DNA from: an uncultured Bacteroidota bacterium
GTDB taxonomy: Bacteria; Bacteroidota; Bacteroidia; Flavobacteriales; Flavobacteriaceae
Assembly: GCA_902593165.1 (NCBI GenBank)
Contig: CACJHI010000016.1
Location: forward strand, 1 to 34,721
Length of the DNA: 34,721 bases
Direction of reading: 5' to 3'
Made by a program: the position numbers and the translations under genes
Shown: positions 1 to 7,805 of the stretch, one piece after another
Position numbering within the stretch: the first letter of the stretch is position 1
Layout of the letters: each line of letters opens with the position of its first letter
The notes under the pieces: model-generated
Databases searched by the model: none
What the model was told of the DNA's origin: nothing
The model's input: the letters and a program-made list of their open reading frames with translations, nothing else

Positions 1-252
1 GAGAAAAAAATTGAGGATAATCTTATTGCTGCCTACAAAAGAATTAGATCCAATGTAAGAAATGGTCTTGCGATAGTACCTATTGAAAGAAATGCATCAG
101 GAGGCTCATACTTTACTATCCCTCCTCAAGTTCAAATGGAAATTGCTTCAAGACAGAAAATTATTACTGATGAATATAGTGGGAGAATTTTAGTAGATCC
201 CAAGTTAGCTGAGGAAGAAATGGACAAGATGAAGTCTATATTTTCAAACTAG
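1..252 (+). CDS. C-terminal part of a DUF164 / zinc-ribbon-family protein (partial, cysteines lost)
   Basis: The reading frame is open from the left edge and ends at TAG 250-252, giving 83 residues of a protein whose start lies outside the window. The order of motifs (Y-K-R-I-R, N-G-L-A-I-V-P-I-E-R, I-P-P-Q, then G-R-I-L-V-D) matches the C-terminal ribbon of the COG1579/DUF164 family, which has an N-terminal coiled coil and in many members two Cys pairs that bind zinc. Here the places where I expect those pairs read A-S-G-G-S and T-D-E-Y-S, so no cysteine remains. The domain must therefore fold without a Cys4 zinc site. The biochemical role of the family is not established. Its stop shares the palindrome CTAG with the stop of the convergent gene to the right. 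Family assignment is from motif memory and is fairly sure. Confidence 0.75.
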   Translation, partial: EKKIEDNLIAAYKRIRSNVRNGLAIVPIERNASGGSYFTIPPQVQMEIASRQKIITDEYSGRILVDPKLAEEEMDKMKSIFSN

Positions 253-1202
253 AAGGCAGATTCAGTAATTTTTTCTTTGTTCTCTCCTTTGAAATAATCC
301 ATGTATGTAAATCCTGGTTCAATACTATAAGAACCAACATCACCATTTTTGTTCATTGCTATATATGCAACTTGAAATTTATTTTCTTGAGAATTTGAAG
401 AAACAATCCTTTTTACTGCAGCTTCACATGCTTCTTGAGGAGACTTACCTTGCCTCATTAACTCAACAACTAAAAAAGATCCTACTGTTTTCACTACCTC
501 TTCTCCAAGACCTGTAGCTACAGCTCCACCTATTTTATTATCTATAAATAGACCAGATCCTATTATTGGAGAATCTCCAACCCTTCCTCTCATCTTATAT
601 GCTAATCCACTAGTTGTACATGCTCCAGAAATATTATTATTCTTATCTAGGCATAACATTCCAATAGTATCATGATTTTCAATATTAATAATCGGTTTAT
701 ATTCCTCACTTTCAAGCCATTTTTTCCAATCTTCTTTTGACTTTTCTGTTAATAGATCTGTTTGCTTATACCCTTCAGAAATAGCAAAATCCTGTGCGCC
801 TTTTCCAGCGAGCATTACATGGGGTGTTTTTTCCATAACATCTTTAGCTAGACTAGCAACATTGACAATATTTTCCACAGCAACAACTGCACCACAATCT
901 CCAAGATGGTTCATCACACATGCATCGAGTGTTACTTTTCCTGTTCTATCTGGAGCTCCACCAAATCCTACAGTTGTGTTTTTAGGGTTTTCTTCCTCAA
1001 CAGCAACACCTTCAACAGCTGCAGTTAGTCCATCTATTCCCTTATCTAGTAATAAACCTGCTTTAAGATTAGCTTCTGTTGTTTTCCATGTTGAAATAGA
1101 TCTAACCATAGGAGTAAAATTAAAATTAGCCTTGAGTCTTGTCGATAACGAAGACATTAAACTAATGCTAAATATATCAAAAATAAAATTTCGTCTTTTC
1201 AT
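249..1202 (-). CDS. N4-(beta-N-acetylglucosaminyl)-L-asparaginase (glycosylasparaginase)
   Basis: This 317-residue Ntn-hydrolase would cleave the GlcNAc-asparagine bond of glycoasparagines left after proteolysis of N-glycoproteins. The autocleavage site H-D-T-I-G is at residues 177-181, so Thr179 becomes the N-terminal nucleophile of the beta subunit. The substrate-binding stretch G-R-V-G-D-S (206-211, with Arg207 and Asp210) and T-G-L-G-E (230-234) are in place, as in the well-studied Flavobacterium enzyme. The N-terminus starts M-K-R-R-N-F-I, resembling a twin-arginine leader, which suggests export to the periplasm, though the hydrophobic stretch is weak. It lies 3 bases behind the Ste24-type protease gene and is probably co-transcribed with it. 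Activity on other beta-aspartyl substrates cannot be excluded. Confidence 0.9.
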   Translation of the reverse strand: MKRRNFIFDIFSISLMSSLSTRLKANFNFTPMVRSISTWKTTEANLKAGLLLDKGIDGLTAAVEGVAVEEENPKNTTVGFGGAPDRTGKVTLDACVMNHLGDCGAVVAVENIVNVASLAKDVMEKTPHVMLAGKGAQDFAISEGYKQTDLLTEKSKEDWKKWLESEEYKPIINIENHDTIGMLCLDKNNNISGACTTSGLAYKMRGRVGDSPIIGSGLFIDNKIGGAVATGLGEEVVKTVGSFLVVELMRQGKSPQEACEAAVKRIVSSNSQENKFQVAYIAMNKNGDVGSYSIEPGFTYMDYFKGENKEKITESAF

Positions 1203-1205
1203 ATT

Positions 1206-2462
1206 TTAATTTAAAGCTCTTAATCTTTGAATAAGAGGAGGATGAGAATAATGGAAGAATACATAAAGTGGATGAGGATATATATTAGAGAGGCTATCAA
1301 CTGATAGTTTTTTTAATGCTAAAGATAAGTCCTCTCCATTAAATGTTTCTTTTGCATATGCATCAGCTTCAAACTCATTTTTTCGACTTATATAATTCAT
1401 TAAAATACCAGATAACATTGATATTGGTGAGAAAATAATACTAAAACCAATAAGTCCAAGATGAAAGCTAGCTTCTGAGCCTCCAAGCGCAAGAGAAATC
1501 TCTGGAAGTTTAAGACATAGTTCAAAGAAGAAGGTCATAACACCAATCTGCATAATTGACATAACTAATCCAGAGAATATATGTTTCTTCTTAAAATGGC
1601 CAACCTCATGAGCAAGAACGGCAACCAGTTCATCCTCTGTATGTCTTTCAATTAAAGTATCATATAATGCAATGGTCTTTCTTGGCCCCAATCCACTAAA
1701 AAAGGCATTTGCTTTTGTAGATCTTTTTGATCCATCAATTACGTATATGTTTTTTAAAAGGTATCCTACTTCTTTTGAATACTTTTCAATTTTTTGTCTT
1801 AATTCACCATCATCTAATGGTTTAAGTTTATTAAAAATTGGGACAATTAAATCTGCATAGAACATATTTATAAAAATCATTAAAAATGAGAGTCCAATCC
1901 ATAACCATAGCCAGAAGCCATCATTTAAATTATCATATAAGTATAATGCTAAAAAAAGAAGGGCGCCACCAATGAATATTGAGAGCAAAGATGACTTTAA
2001 TATATCAAGAAAAAATGTAGATTTTGTTGTCTTATTGAAACCAAATTTTTCTTCAATTATAAAAGTATTATAATATGAGAAAGGAATAGATATAATAGAA
2101 TTTAATATAAATAAGATTAAAAAAAATAATCCAGATTGAGCAAAACTTGAACTAATATCAAAAGGCAAAAAAGATTTAAAAATATCTGAAGAGACTAGTT
2201 GATCAATAAACCCATATCCATTAAATAGTAAAAGACTCATAATGAATAAAAAACTTATTGAACTTGAAAATAATCCAATTTTATTTTTACTTAAAGCATA
2301 GTCTTTTGCTTTTTTATATTTTTCCTTATTATAAAAGTCTTTTAATTCATTCGGTATTTCATCTTTCCAATTTCTGTGATTTACATAATCTAGAATATTT
2401 GTAAATAAATAGTTGAAAACTACTAATGATACAATTATAAAAAACCACAATTGAGTTGCCAT
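1206..2462 (-). CDS. M48 family zinc metallopeptidase, Ste24 (CAAX protease) type
   Basis: An integral-membrane zinc protease of 418 residues. The zinc motif H-E-V-G-H is at 285-289, and the third ligand is expected in N-E-F-E-A-D (362-367, Glu363 with Asp367). The signature G-S-K-R-S-T-K-A-N-A-F-F (244-255) and the C-terminal S-H-P-P (406-409) are typical of the Ste24 branch rather than of HtpX. Hydrophobic segments at about 5-25, 62-82, 111-130, 155-175, 183-203, 297-318 and 333-356 agree with the multi-span membrane barrel of the family. In bacteria, where prenylated CAAX proteins are absent, the likely role is turnover of membrane proteins or peptides; that is inference. It is the first gene of a two-gene unit with the glycosylasparaginase. 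Confidence 0.9.
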   Translation of the reverse strand: MATQLWFFIIVSLVVFNYLFTNILDYVNHRNWKDEIPNELKDFYNKEKYKKAKDYALSKNKIGLFSSSISFLFIMSLLLFNGYGFIDQLVSSDIFKSFLPFDISSSFAQSGLFFLILFILNSIISIPFSYYNTFIIEEKFGFNKTTKSTFFLDILKSSLLSIFIGGALLFLALYLYDNLNDGFWLWLWIGLSFLMIFINMFYADLIVPIFNKLKPLDDGELRQKIEKYSKEVGYLLKNIYVIDGSKRSTKANAFFSGLGPRKTIALYDTLIERHTEDELVAVLAHEVGHFKKKHIFSGLVMSIMQIGVMTFFFELCLKLPEISLALGGSEASFHLGLIGFSIIFSPISMLSGILMNYISRKNEFEADAYAKETFNGEDLSLALKKLSVDSLSNIYPHPLYVFFHYSHPPLIQRLRALN

Positions 2463-2502
2463 AAAATGAATTTAGTTATTTTAGTTTTAAATGTAATAAA
2501 AG

Positions 2503-2691
2503 ATGATTAATAAGTATACAATTATAGGAACTTTAGGTATTTTAATTTTCAGCTCTGGGCTCTGCATATTAGGTGAAGCAATTATAAGAAAATCTCAAAA
2601 CTTAGATTTTTTTCTAATAGGAACTGTATCACTAATCTTAATAAATGCTGGCGCATGTATTATGATAAAAACAAGAGAATTATCTACTTAG
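2503..2691 (+). CDS. Small membrane protein of unknown function (62 aa)
   Basis: A short frame starting 40 bases from the divergent Ste24-type gene. It encodes two hydrophobic segments, about residues 5-25 and 35-55, separated by a short charged stretch (R-K-S-Q-N-L-D), which gives a plausible two-helix hairpin in the inner membrane. It fills a gap that would otherwise be long for this compact region, and its 3' end overlaps the convergent DUF2834 gene by 8 bases. I do not recognise a named family and there is no ribosome binding site to confirm the start, so it remains a probable but unproven gene. Confidence 0.6.
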   Translation: MINKYTIIGTLGILIFSSGLCILGEAIIRKSQNLDFFLIGTVSLILINAGACIMIKTRELST

Positions 2692-2983
2692 ATTGATGGG
2701 TATCATATAAATAAAATGGAAGAGCTAAAGAAAAGCCAATAAAAAAAGGTAAAATATACCTAAATATTTTTTTTGGATTAGACCAATATGTGTAAACTAT
2801 ATATATTAGAAATGTAAGTGCTGCAAAACTAAGATCATATGATATCATTGAAACAGCATAATTCTCATACAGAAGACTCCAGAAGCCATCCATAGCCCAA
2901 TCATTCAATTTTAAAAACATGTACAAATTATAATAGGGGAATATCGTACCTAGTATACATAAAATAAGATATATTTTTTTCAT
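2684..2983 (-). CDS. DUF2834-like small membrane protein
   Basis: A 99-residue protein with three hydrophobic segments (about 3-21, 46-66 and 73-92). The opening pattern I-L-C-I-L-G-T-I-F-P-Y followed by a loop rich in aromatic residues, then two more helices, fits the DUF2834 family of bacterial membrane proteins, whose function is unknown. It starts upstream of a region with a 10-base dyad and converges on the 62-residue gene, overlapping it by 8 bases. The domain call is from recalled motif shape and is moderate; the gene itself is likely real. Confidence 0.7.
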   Translation of the reverse strand: MKKIYLILCILGTIFPYYNLYMFLKLNDWAMDGFWSLLYENYAVSMISYDLSFAALTFLIYIVYTYWSNPKKIFRYILPFFIGFSLALPFYLYDTHQSK

Positions 2984-3017
2984 GATAATCTATATTGAGT
3001 TCAGTAAGATTTAGATT

Positions 3018-3057
3018 TTATTCTAAAAATTATTCTCTAATTTAATAAGAATAATTT
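3018..3057. repeat. TTATTCT heptamers forming a dyad in a divergent intergenic region
   Basis: The gap between the DUF2834 gene (minus) and the methyltransferase gene (plus) carries the heptamer TTATTCT at 3018-3024 and 3030-3036 and its reverse complement at 3048-3054. The second and third copies lie in a perfect 10-base inverted repeat, AAATTATTCT at 3027-3036 and AGAATAATTT at 3048-3057, with 11 bases between the arms, so the arm centres are 21 bases or two helix turns apart. This spacing would suit a dimeric regulator, but in AT-rich DNA chance is a real alternative. Confidence 0.4.
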
Positions 3058-3093
3058 AAGTTAGATTAACTAAAAAATCATTAAATACTAATA

Positions 3094-4002
3094 ATGAGTA
3101 ATTCAATATTTAGAAAAGATGGAACAGCTCAAGGTGTTGCAAAACAACGTTTGATTGAATCTCTAGCTAAACCTAACAAACGTATTATATATGACCCATA
3201 TGCCGATAAATTTGTAATTGGAGCAAGTATAATAAAACTTATGGGACATAAGTTTAGTGTTTGGTTAGGAGATAAAATTGTACCTGGAATGCATGAACAT
3301 CTAATTTCTAGAACACGATTTATAGATGATCTAATTGAGGAAAGCACCCTTAATGACATAGAACAATATGTTATACTAGGAGCCGGTTATGATTCAAGAG
3401 CTCATCGTCTCAAACTTCCGTCCAAATTAAAAATATTTGAGGTTGATCAGCTTGAAGTTCAAGAAAGAAAACTTTCAATAATTTCTGATAAGACACCTAA
3501 TATGGAAAATGTGACTTACGTTAGTGTTGATTTTAATCACCAATCTCTTTCAGAACAACTTTTAGATGCAGGATTTGATCGAAATAAAGCATCTATATAT
3601 ACCCTTGAAGGGGTATCTCAGTATATTGAGAAGGAGGCACTTAAATCGACTTTAAAAGAACTGGCTAAATTAAACCCTAATTCAAATTCAAAAATTTTTA
3701 TTTCTTATGTAAATAGACTTTTCAAGGAAGACCCAAAAGCCTGTTTTGGTATGGGTTATTCAAAACCTGAAAAGGCAATAAAATTTATAACAGATGGAGC
3801 AGCTAATGTTGGAGAACCCTGGATATCATTTTACTCTGCTAGAGAAATCAAGGATTTACTATTTCAAAATAATTTTACCTTAACAGAAGATAAAACATTA
3901 GCTGATCTTAATTCTAAATATTTTACTCCAGTAGGCAGAACAATCCCTGAAAATCATATTTTTAAACTTGAGCATTTTATAGTAGCAGAGAGCAGAGTTT
4001 AG
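3094..4002 (+). CDS. SAM-dependent methyltransferase, LCM / TIGR00027 type
   Basis: A soluble protein of 302 residues related to leucine carboxyl methyltransferases. The N-terminal pattern T-A-Q-G-V-A-K-Q-R and Y-D-P-Y-A-D (33-38), the SAM-binding glycine loop G-A-G-Y-D-S-R-A-H-R (96-105), the acidic strand end E-V-D-Q (116-119) and E-G-V-S-Q-Y-I (172-178) are all present in the expected order. The family transfers a methyl group to small acids or carboxylates in secondary metabolism and to other unknown substrates; the substrate here cannot be read from sequence. It stands alone on the plus strand, with no partner gene, behind an intergenic region carrying a heptamer repeat. Its end is 10 bases from the convergent glycerophosphodiesterase gene. 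Confidence 0.85.
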   Translation: MSNSIFRKDGTAQGVAKQRLIESLAKPNKRIIYDPYADKFVIGASIIKLMGHKFSVWLGDKIVPGMHEHLISRTRFIDDLIEESTLNDIEQYVILGAGYDSRAHRLKLPSKLKIFEVDQLEVQERKLSIISDKTPNMENVTYVSVDFNHQSLSEQLLDAGFDRNKASIYTLEGVSQYIEKEALKSTLKELAKLNPNSNSKIFISYVNRLFKEDPKACFGMGYSKPEKAIKFITDGAANVGEPWISFYSAREIKDLLFQNNFTLTEDKTLADLNSKYFTPVGRTIPENHIFKLEHFIVAESRV

Positions 4003-4012
4003 AATCCCTTTT

Positions 4013-4768
4013 TTATTTATTGATTCTCTCTGGATAATCAGTAATAATTGCGTCTACTCCCATTAATTTCATTCTCTTTATATTCTTTGGGCTGTTTATT
4101 GTATATGGAAAAACTTTAATATTATTAGATTGTATTTTATTAACTATTTTCTTTGTAATAAACTTATTATTTGGGTTTAGGGCAATAGCATTAATTTCAT
4201 TTGCTAATTTAATTGCACTATCAATTTTATATAATGAATCTACTAGAATTGCGATTGGAATATCCTTGTTTAAATCTCTAAACTTTATTAACTCATCCCA
4301 TCTGAAACTTGATATTATAAATTTTGAAGGTGGAAGATTAAACTCTCTCAAATATTCTGTTATGACTTTATTAGTCTCAGAGGCTGTGTTAATACCTTTA
4401 AGTTCAATATTTAAAAAAATTTTTTCTGGAATTATATCTATTACTTCATTAAGAGTTGGAATAGATAATCCTCCTTTTAATTCTACTTTTTTAATTGAGT
4501 CTAATGAAATTTGTTCTATAAATGCATTGGAATTTGATAACCTACTTAAAAATGGGTCATGGTAAACAACTAATTCTCCAGTTTTTGATTTAAATACATC
4601 AATTTCAATTCCATCAACATTTAATTGAATTGCTTTTTTGACAGACTCAATTGTATTCTCGAGAGCGTGACCCATTGCACCTCTATGACCAACAACTATT
4701 ATATCCTTATTGGAGGCACAGGAAACTATAGATAAGACAAGTAATAGTAATAAAATATTTTTAGACAC
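4013..4768 (-). CDS. Glycerophosphodiester phosphodiesterase, lipoprotein
   Basis: A 251-residue TIM-barrel enzyme that would hydrolyse glycerophosphodiesters to sn-glycerol 3-phosphate and an alcohol. The active-site set is complete: H-R-G-A (28-31), E-N-T (37-39), E-I-D-V (55-58), H-D (70-71) and I-E-L-K (121-124). A short hydrophobic leader ends in the lipobox S-I-V-S-C, so Cys17 is probably acylated and the enzyme anchored in the outer or periplasmic face of a membrane. The start codon is GTG; its G is the last base of the TAG stop of the preceding short-chain dehydrogenase, so the two are probably translationally coupled. It is the last gene of the glycerol operon, which would consume its product directly through GlpD if glycerol 3-phosphate is taken up, or through GlpF and GlpK after dephosphorylation. 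Confidence 0.9.
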   Translation of the reverse strand: MSKNILLLLLVLSIVSCASNKDIIVVGHRGAMGHALENTIESVKKAIQLNVDGIEIDVFKSKTGELVVYHDPFLSRLSNSNAFIEQISLDSIKKVELKGGLSIPTLNEVIDIIPEKIFLNIELKGINTASETNKVITEYLREFNLPPSKFIISSFRWDELIKFRDLNKDIPIAILVDSLYKIDSAIKLANEINAIALNPNNKFITKKIVNKIQSNNIKVFPYTINSPKNIKRMKLMGVDAIITDYPERINK

Positions 4769-5523
4769 TATTTTCTATTTAAAACAGTAGAGGATGCCTG
4801 AGATTTTGCAAGTACTGTAATATCACTGATGTTTACATTTTCAGGGCAATTAACAACATAAGAAATTACTTTAGCAATATCGTCTCCAACTAAAGGGTTT
4901 AATCCTGAATAGACAGAATTAGATCTTTTTTGATCATTTTTAAATCTGACCATTGAAAAGTTAGTTTCAACTAGACCTGGATTAATTTGTGAGACTTTTA
5001 TATTGTGTTTATTTAAATCTATTCTCATACCATTAGAGATTGCATCTACAGCAAACTTTGATGCACAATAAATATTTCCTTTTGGATAAACCTCTTTACC
5101 AGCAATTGAACCTATATTAATAATATGTCCACTATTTTTTTTTATCATAAAATCTAAGACATATTTACTAACATAAAGGAGTCCCTTTACATTTGTATCA
5201 ATCATCATATCCCAATCCTCAATTTCCCCTTCATAAATAAAGTCAAGTCCATGAGCATTTCCTGCATTATTTATTAGAACATCAATATTTTTCCAATCAT
5301 CACTTAAACTTGATATTTTTTCTCTAACATCTTTTTTGTCTCTAACATCAAATTCTAAAGTTATTATATCTGTTTTTTTTGAGAGAGAATTAGATAGTTC
5401 ATCAAGTTTCTTTTTATTTCTTCCACATAATATTAATGAAAATTGATCTGACAATTCATGGGAAGTAGATTCTCCAATACCTGAAGTTGCTCCTGTTATT
5501 AATGCAATTTTATTTTTGTTCAT
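4768..5523 (-). CDS. Short-chain dehydrogenase/reductase (classical SDR, YdfG-like)
   Basis: A classical Rossmann-fold oxidoreductase of 251 residues. It shows T-G-A-T-S-G-I-G at 10-17 for the dinucleotide, N-N-A-G at 85-88, Ser139, and the catalytic Y-x-x-x-K at Tyr152 to Lys156. Arg35 in C-G-R-N-K after the second strand points to NADP(H) preference. The closest recalled relatives are the YdfG/serine-3-dehydrogenase-type enzymes that act on hydroxy acids and small aldehydes. It starts immediately after the glpF stop, with no spacer, and its own stop overlaps the GTG of the phosphodiesterase gene. The operon position suggests a substrate tied to glycerol, such as glyceraldehyde or dihydroxyacetone derivatives, but nothing in the sequence proves this. 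Confidence 0.85.
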   Translation of the reverse strand: MNKNKIALITGATSGIGESTSHELSDQFSLILCGRNKKKLDELSNSLSKKTDIITLEFDVRDKKDVREKISSLSDDWKNIDVLINNAGNAHGLDFIYEGEIEDWDMMIDTNVKGLLYVSKYVLDFMIKKNSGHIINIGSIAGKEVYPKGNIYCASKFAVDAISNGMRIDLNKHNIKVSQINPGLVETNFSMVRFKNDQKRSNSVYSGLNPLVGDDIAKVISYVVNCPENVNISDITVLAKSQASSTVLNRK

Positions 5524-6261
5524 TTAATTGAAATATAAGTAAAGAAGACCTGCTGCCAAAGCACCAAGAGATGGACCAAAAATAGGAATCCAACTATAAG
5601 CCCAATCTGAAATTTTATTTTTTCTAGGTATAAGTTGATATATAATCCTTGGACCTAAATCCCTTGCAGGATTAATTGCATATCCAGTTGTTCCACCTAA
5701 GCTTAATCCTATAACCCAAACTAAAATACCGACTGGAAGTGCGCCAAGTGATCCTATTCCAAAATTAGCATCAAGACCTTCAACAATAATATTAGGTTCA
5801 ACAATATATAAAATTCCAAATATTAGAATAAATGTTGCTAGAAACTCACTAAAAAAATTATTTTTAAAATTCCTAATTGCAGGTGATGTACAGAATGAAC
5901 CCATAACTTTGTTTTCATCAGTTGTTGACCTGTAATGATCTATATAAAACAGGTATGTTAACCAGCTACCTAGCATAGCTCCAAGTACTTGAGCAATAAT
6001 ATAACCTATCATTAGTTCACTTGAGAATTTTCCGGCAACAACTAATCCAATTGTAACTGCTGGATTTAAGTGAGCACCACTAAATTGGCCTGTAATATAG
6101 GCTGCAACAAATACAGCAAAACCCCAGGCAGTTGTAATTGTAATTAATGGAGTTTGATCAAAACCTTTGGTTTTGGATAGGCTAACATTAGCAACAATAC
6201 CAGAACCAAGAAGTAATAGTATCGCTGTACCAATAAATTCGGCAATATAAGGACTTATCAT
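5524..6261 (-). CDS. glpF: Glycerol uptake facilitator (aquaglyceroporin, MIP family)
   Basis: A six-helix channel of 245 residues with both half-helix signatures: S-G-A-H-L-N-P-A-V-T (NPA at 66-68) and A-I-N-P-A-R-D (197-201). The aspartate directly after the second NPAR is the usual mark of glycerol-conducting members as opposed to strict water channels. It lies in the inner membrane and would admit glycerol for trapping by GlpK. Its ATG overlaps the glpD stop as ATGA, and the next gene starts directly after its stop, so it is embedded in a tightly coupled operon. The charged loop at about 106-120 is a modest insertion relative to E. coli GlpF. The operon context makes the glycerol assignment strong. 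Confidence 0.93.
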   Translation of the reverse strand: MISPYIAEFIGTAILLLLGSGIVANVSLSKTKGFDQTPLITITTAWGFAVFVAAYITGQFSGAHLNPAVTIGLVVAGKFSSELMIGYIIAQVLGAMLGSWLTYLFYIDHYRSTTDENKVMGSFCTSPAIRNFKNNFFSEFLATFILIFGILYIVEPNIIVEGLDANFGIGSLGALPVGILVWVIGLSLGGTTGYAINPARDLGPRIIYQLIPRKNKISDWAYSWIPIFGPSLGALAAGLLYLYFN

Positions 6262-7805
6262 ACAGTATAATTTTTGATTAATTTATTAAAATTTTTTAAC
6301 TCGGTATCAATCCATTCTTGATCTTTTTCTAAAACTTCAGCCATTTTTTTTGCAACATTCGGTGCTATCAATTTAGACTCATTTGAATCTAAAAAAATAC
6401 ATCTAGTTCTTCTTGCTAAAATGTCTTCTAATGTAAGAGCCATTTCATGAATTATTGACCATTCTATAATATTATTTGTTATATAAAATTTAGTTGATAA
6501 TGAATTGTTATCATCTTTACCTCCTAAAGATTCAACTTTTTTCTTATGAGAACCATATACATGCATTGGATCTGAGAAATCAACCTTTTTCTTATAACCA
6601 AAAAGTTTTGTTTTTTCAGTTTTACATTTTTTCTTTTTGAGTTTTTTGATTGAAATTGCAGTATTAATTGCATCTTCTGAAATTTTTCTATAAGTAGTCC
6701 ATTTACCACCAAGTACACTTATTAACCCAGAGGGAGAAATATCAATTTTATGGCTTCTAGAGACTTCTTTAGTTGACTTCTTGTCAGAAGTTGCAGCAAG
6801 TGGTCGTAATCCAGCAAATACACTTTTTATATCACCTTTATTTGGCTTAATCGTCATATATTTACTTGCATTCTTTAAAATAAAGTCAATTTCTTCTTTT
6901 AAAGGTTTTGGCTCTTCACTAGCATTTTTAATATGAGTGTCAGTCGTTCCAACCACTACATAATTTTTCCATGGAACAGCAAAAAGGACTCTTCCATCTG
7001 AAGTCTGTGGAATTAAAATTGCATGTTTACTTTTTAAAAATTTTTTCTCCAAAACAATGTGTACTCCTTGACTTGGTTGTATCATTTTTTCAATTTGTGG
7101 TTGATCCATTCTAATTATTTCCTCAGCAAAAACACCCGTTGCATTAATTACAACTTTACTTTTAACTTGATATTTTTTTGAGTTAATTGAATCTGTGAAA
7201 CTTAATCCAATAATTTCATTGTTATTTTTTATTAGGCCATCTACATTACAATAATTTAATAAAGCTGTTTTCTTAGAATTTGCAGAAAGTGCTAACGTAA
7301 TAGCCATTCTAGAATCATCAAATTGACCATCGTGATAGATAACTCCACCTCTAAGCCCTTTCTTGTTGACATTAGGTATTAGTTTTTCAGTTTCTGCTTT
7401 TGAGATTATTACTGATTTACCTAGTCCAAGCTTTCCTGCCATCATATCATAAATTTTCATCCCTATTCCATAAAAGGGGCTAGCCCACCAATCATATGTA
7501 GGTATAACAAAGCTTAGATCTTGAACTAAATGAGGTGCATTTCTTTTAAGAATTCCTCTCTCTTTTAAAGACTCAATTACTAAGGTAATATCTCCGTTTT
7601 GGAGATACCTTACCCCACCATGAATAAGCTTTGTACTTCTTGATGAAGTACCTTTACCAAAGTCATGTTTTTCTAGAAGTAATGTTTTGTATCCTCTTTT
7701 TGAAGCATCAACTGCAATTCCAAGACCTGAGGCGCCTCCCCCTATAATTACAATATCCCATTCAAGAACCTTGTTTAATTTAACGATGGAGTCGTTTCTA
7801 TTCAT
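6258..7805 (-). CDS. glpD: Aerobic glycerol-3-phosphate dehydrogenase (FAD)
   Basis: A 515-residue flavoprotein that oxidises sn-glycerol 3-phosphate to dihydroxyacetone phosphate and passes electrons to the quinone pool at the inner membrane. The FAD-binding G-G-G-A-S-G (22-27), the family hallmark G-T-S-S-R-S-T-K-L-I-H-G-G-V-R-Y-L (52-68) and G-G-K-W-T-T-Y-R near 380 are present, followed by the C-terminal DAO_C domain from about 400. Length is normal for GlpD. The start ATG overlaps the end of glpK by 8 bases and the stop overlaps glpF by 4, consistent with translation of all three from one message. Confidence 0.95.
   Translation of the reverse strand: MNRNDSIVKLNKVLEWDIVIIGGGASGLGIAVDASKRGYKTLLLEKHDFGKGTSSRSTKLIHGGVRYLQNGDITLVIESLKERGILKRNAPHLVQDLSFVIPTYDWWASPFYGIGMKIYDMMAGKLGLGKSVIISKAETEKLIPNVNKKGLRGGVIYHDGQFDDSRMAITLALSANSKKTALLNYCNVDGLIKNNNEIIGLSFTDSINSKKYQVKSKVVINATGVFAEEIIRMDQPQIEKMIQPSQGVHIVLEKKFLKSKHAILIPQTSDGRVLFAVPWKNYVVVGTTDTHIKNASEEPKPLKEEIDFILKNASKYMTIKPNKGDIKSVFAGLRPLAATSDKKSTKEVSRSHKIDISPSGLISVLGGKWTTYRKISEDAINTAISIKKLKKKKCKTEKTKLFGYKKKVDFSDPMHVYGSHKKKVESLGGKDDNNSLSTKFYITNNIIEWSIIHEMALTLEDILARRTRCIFLDSNESKLIAPNVAKKMAEVLEKDQEWIDTELKNFNKLIKNYTV

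Noticed and set aside
862-1209. 115-residue plus-strand frame inside the glycosylasparaginase gene
   Set aside because: It is antisense to a strongly supported gene, has no recognisable motif and its composition follows from the opposite frame.
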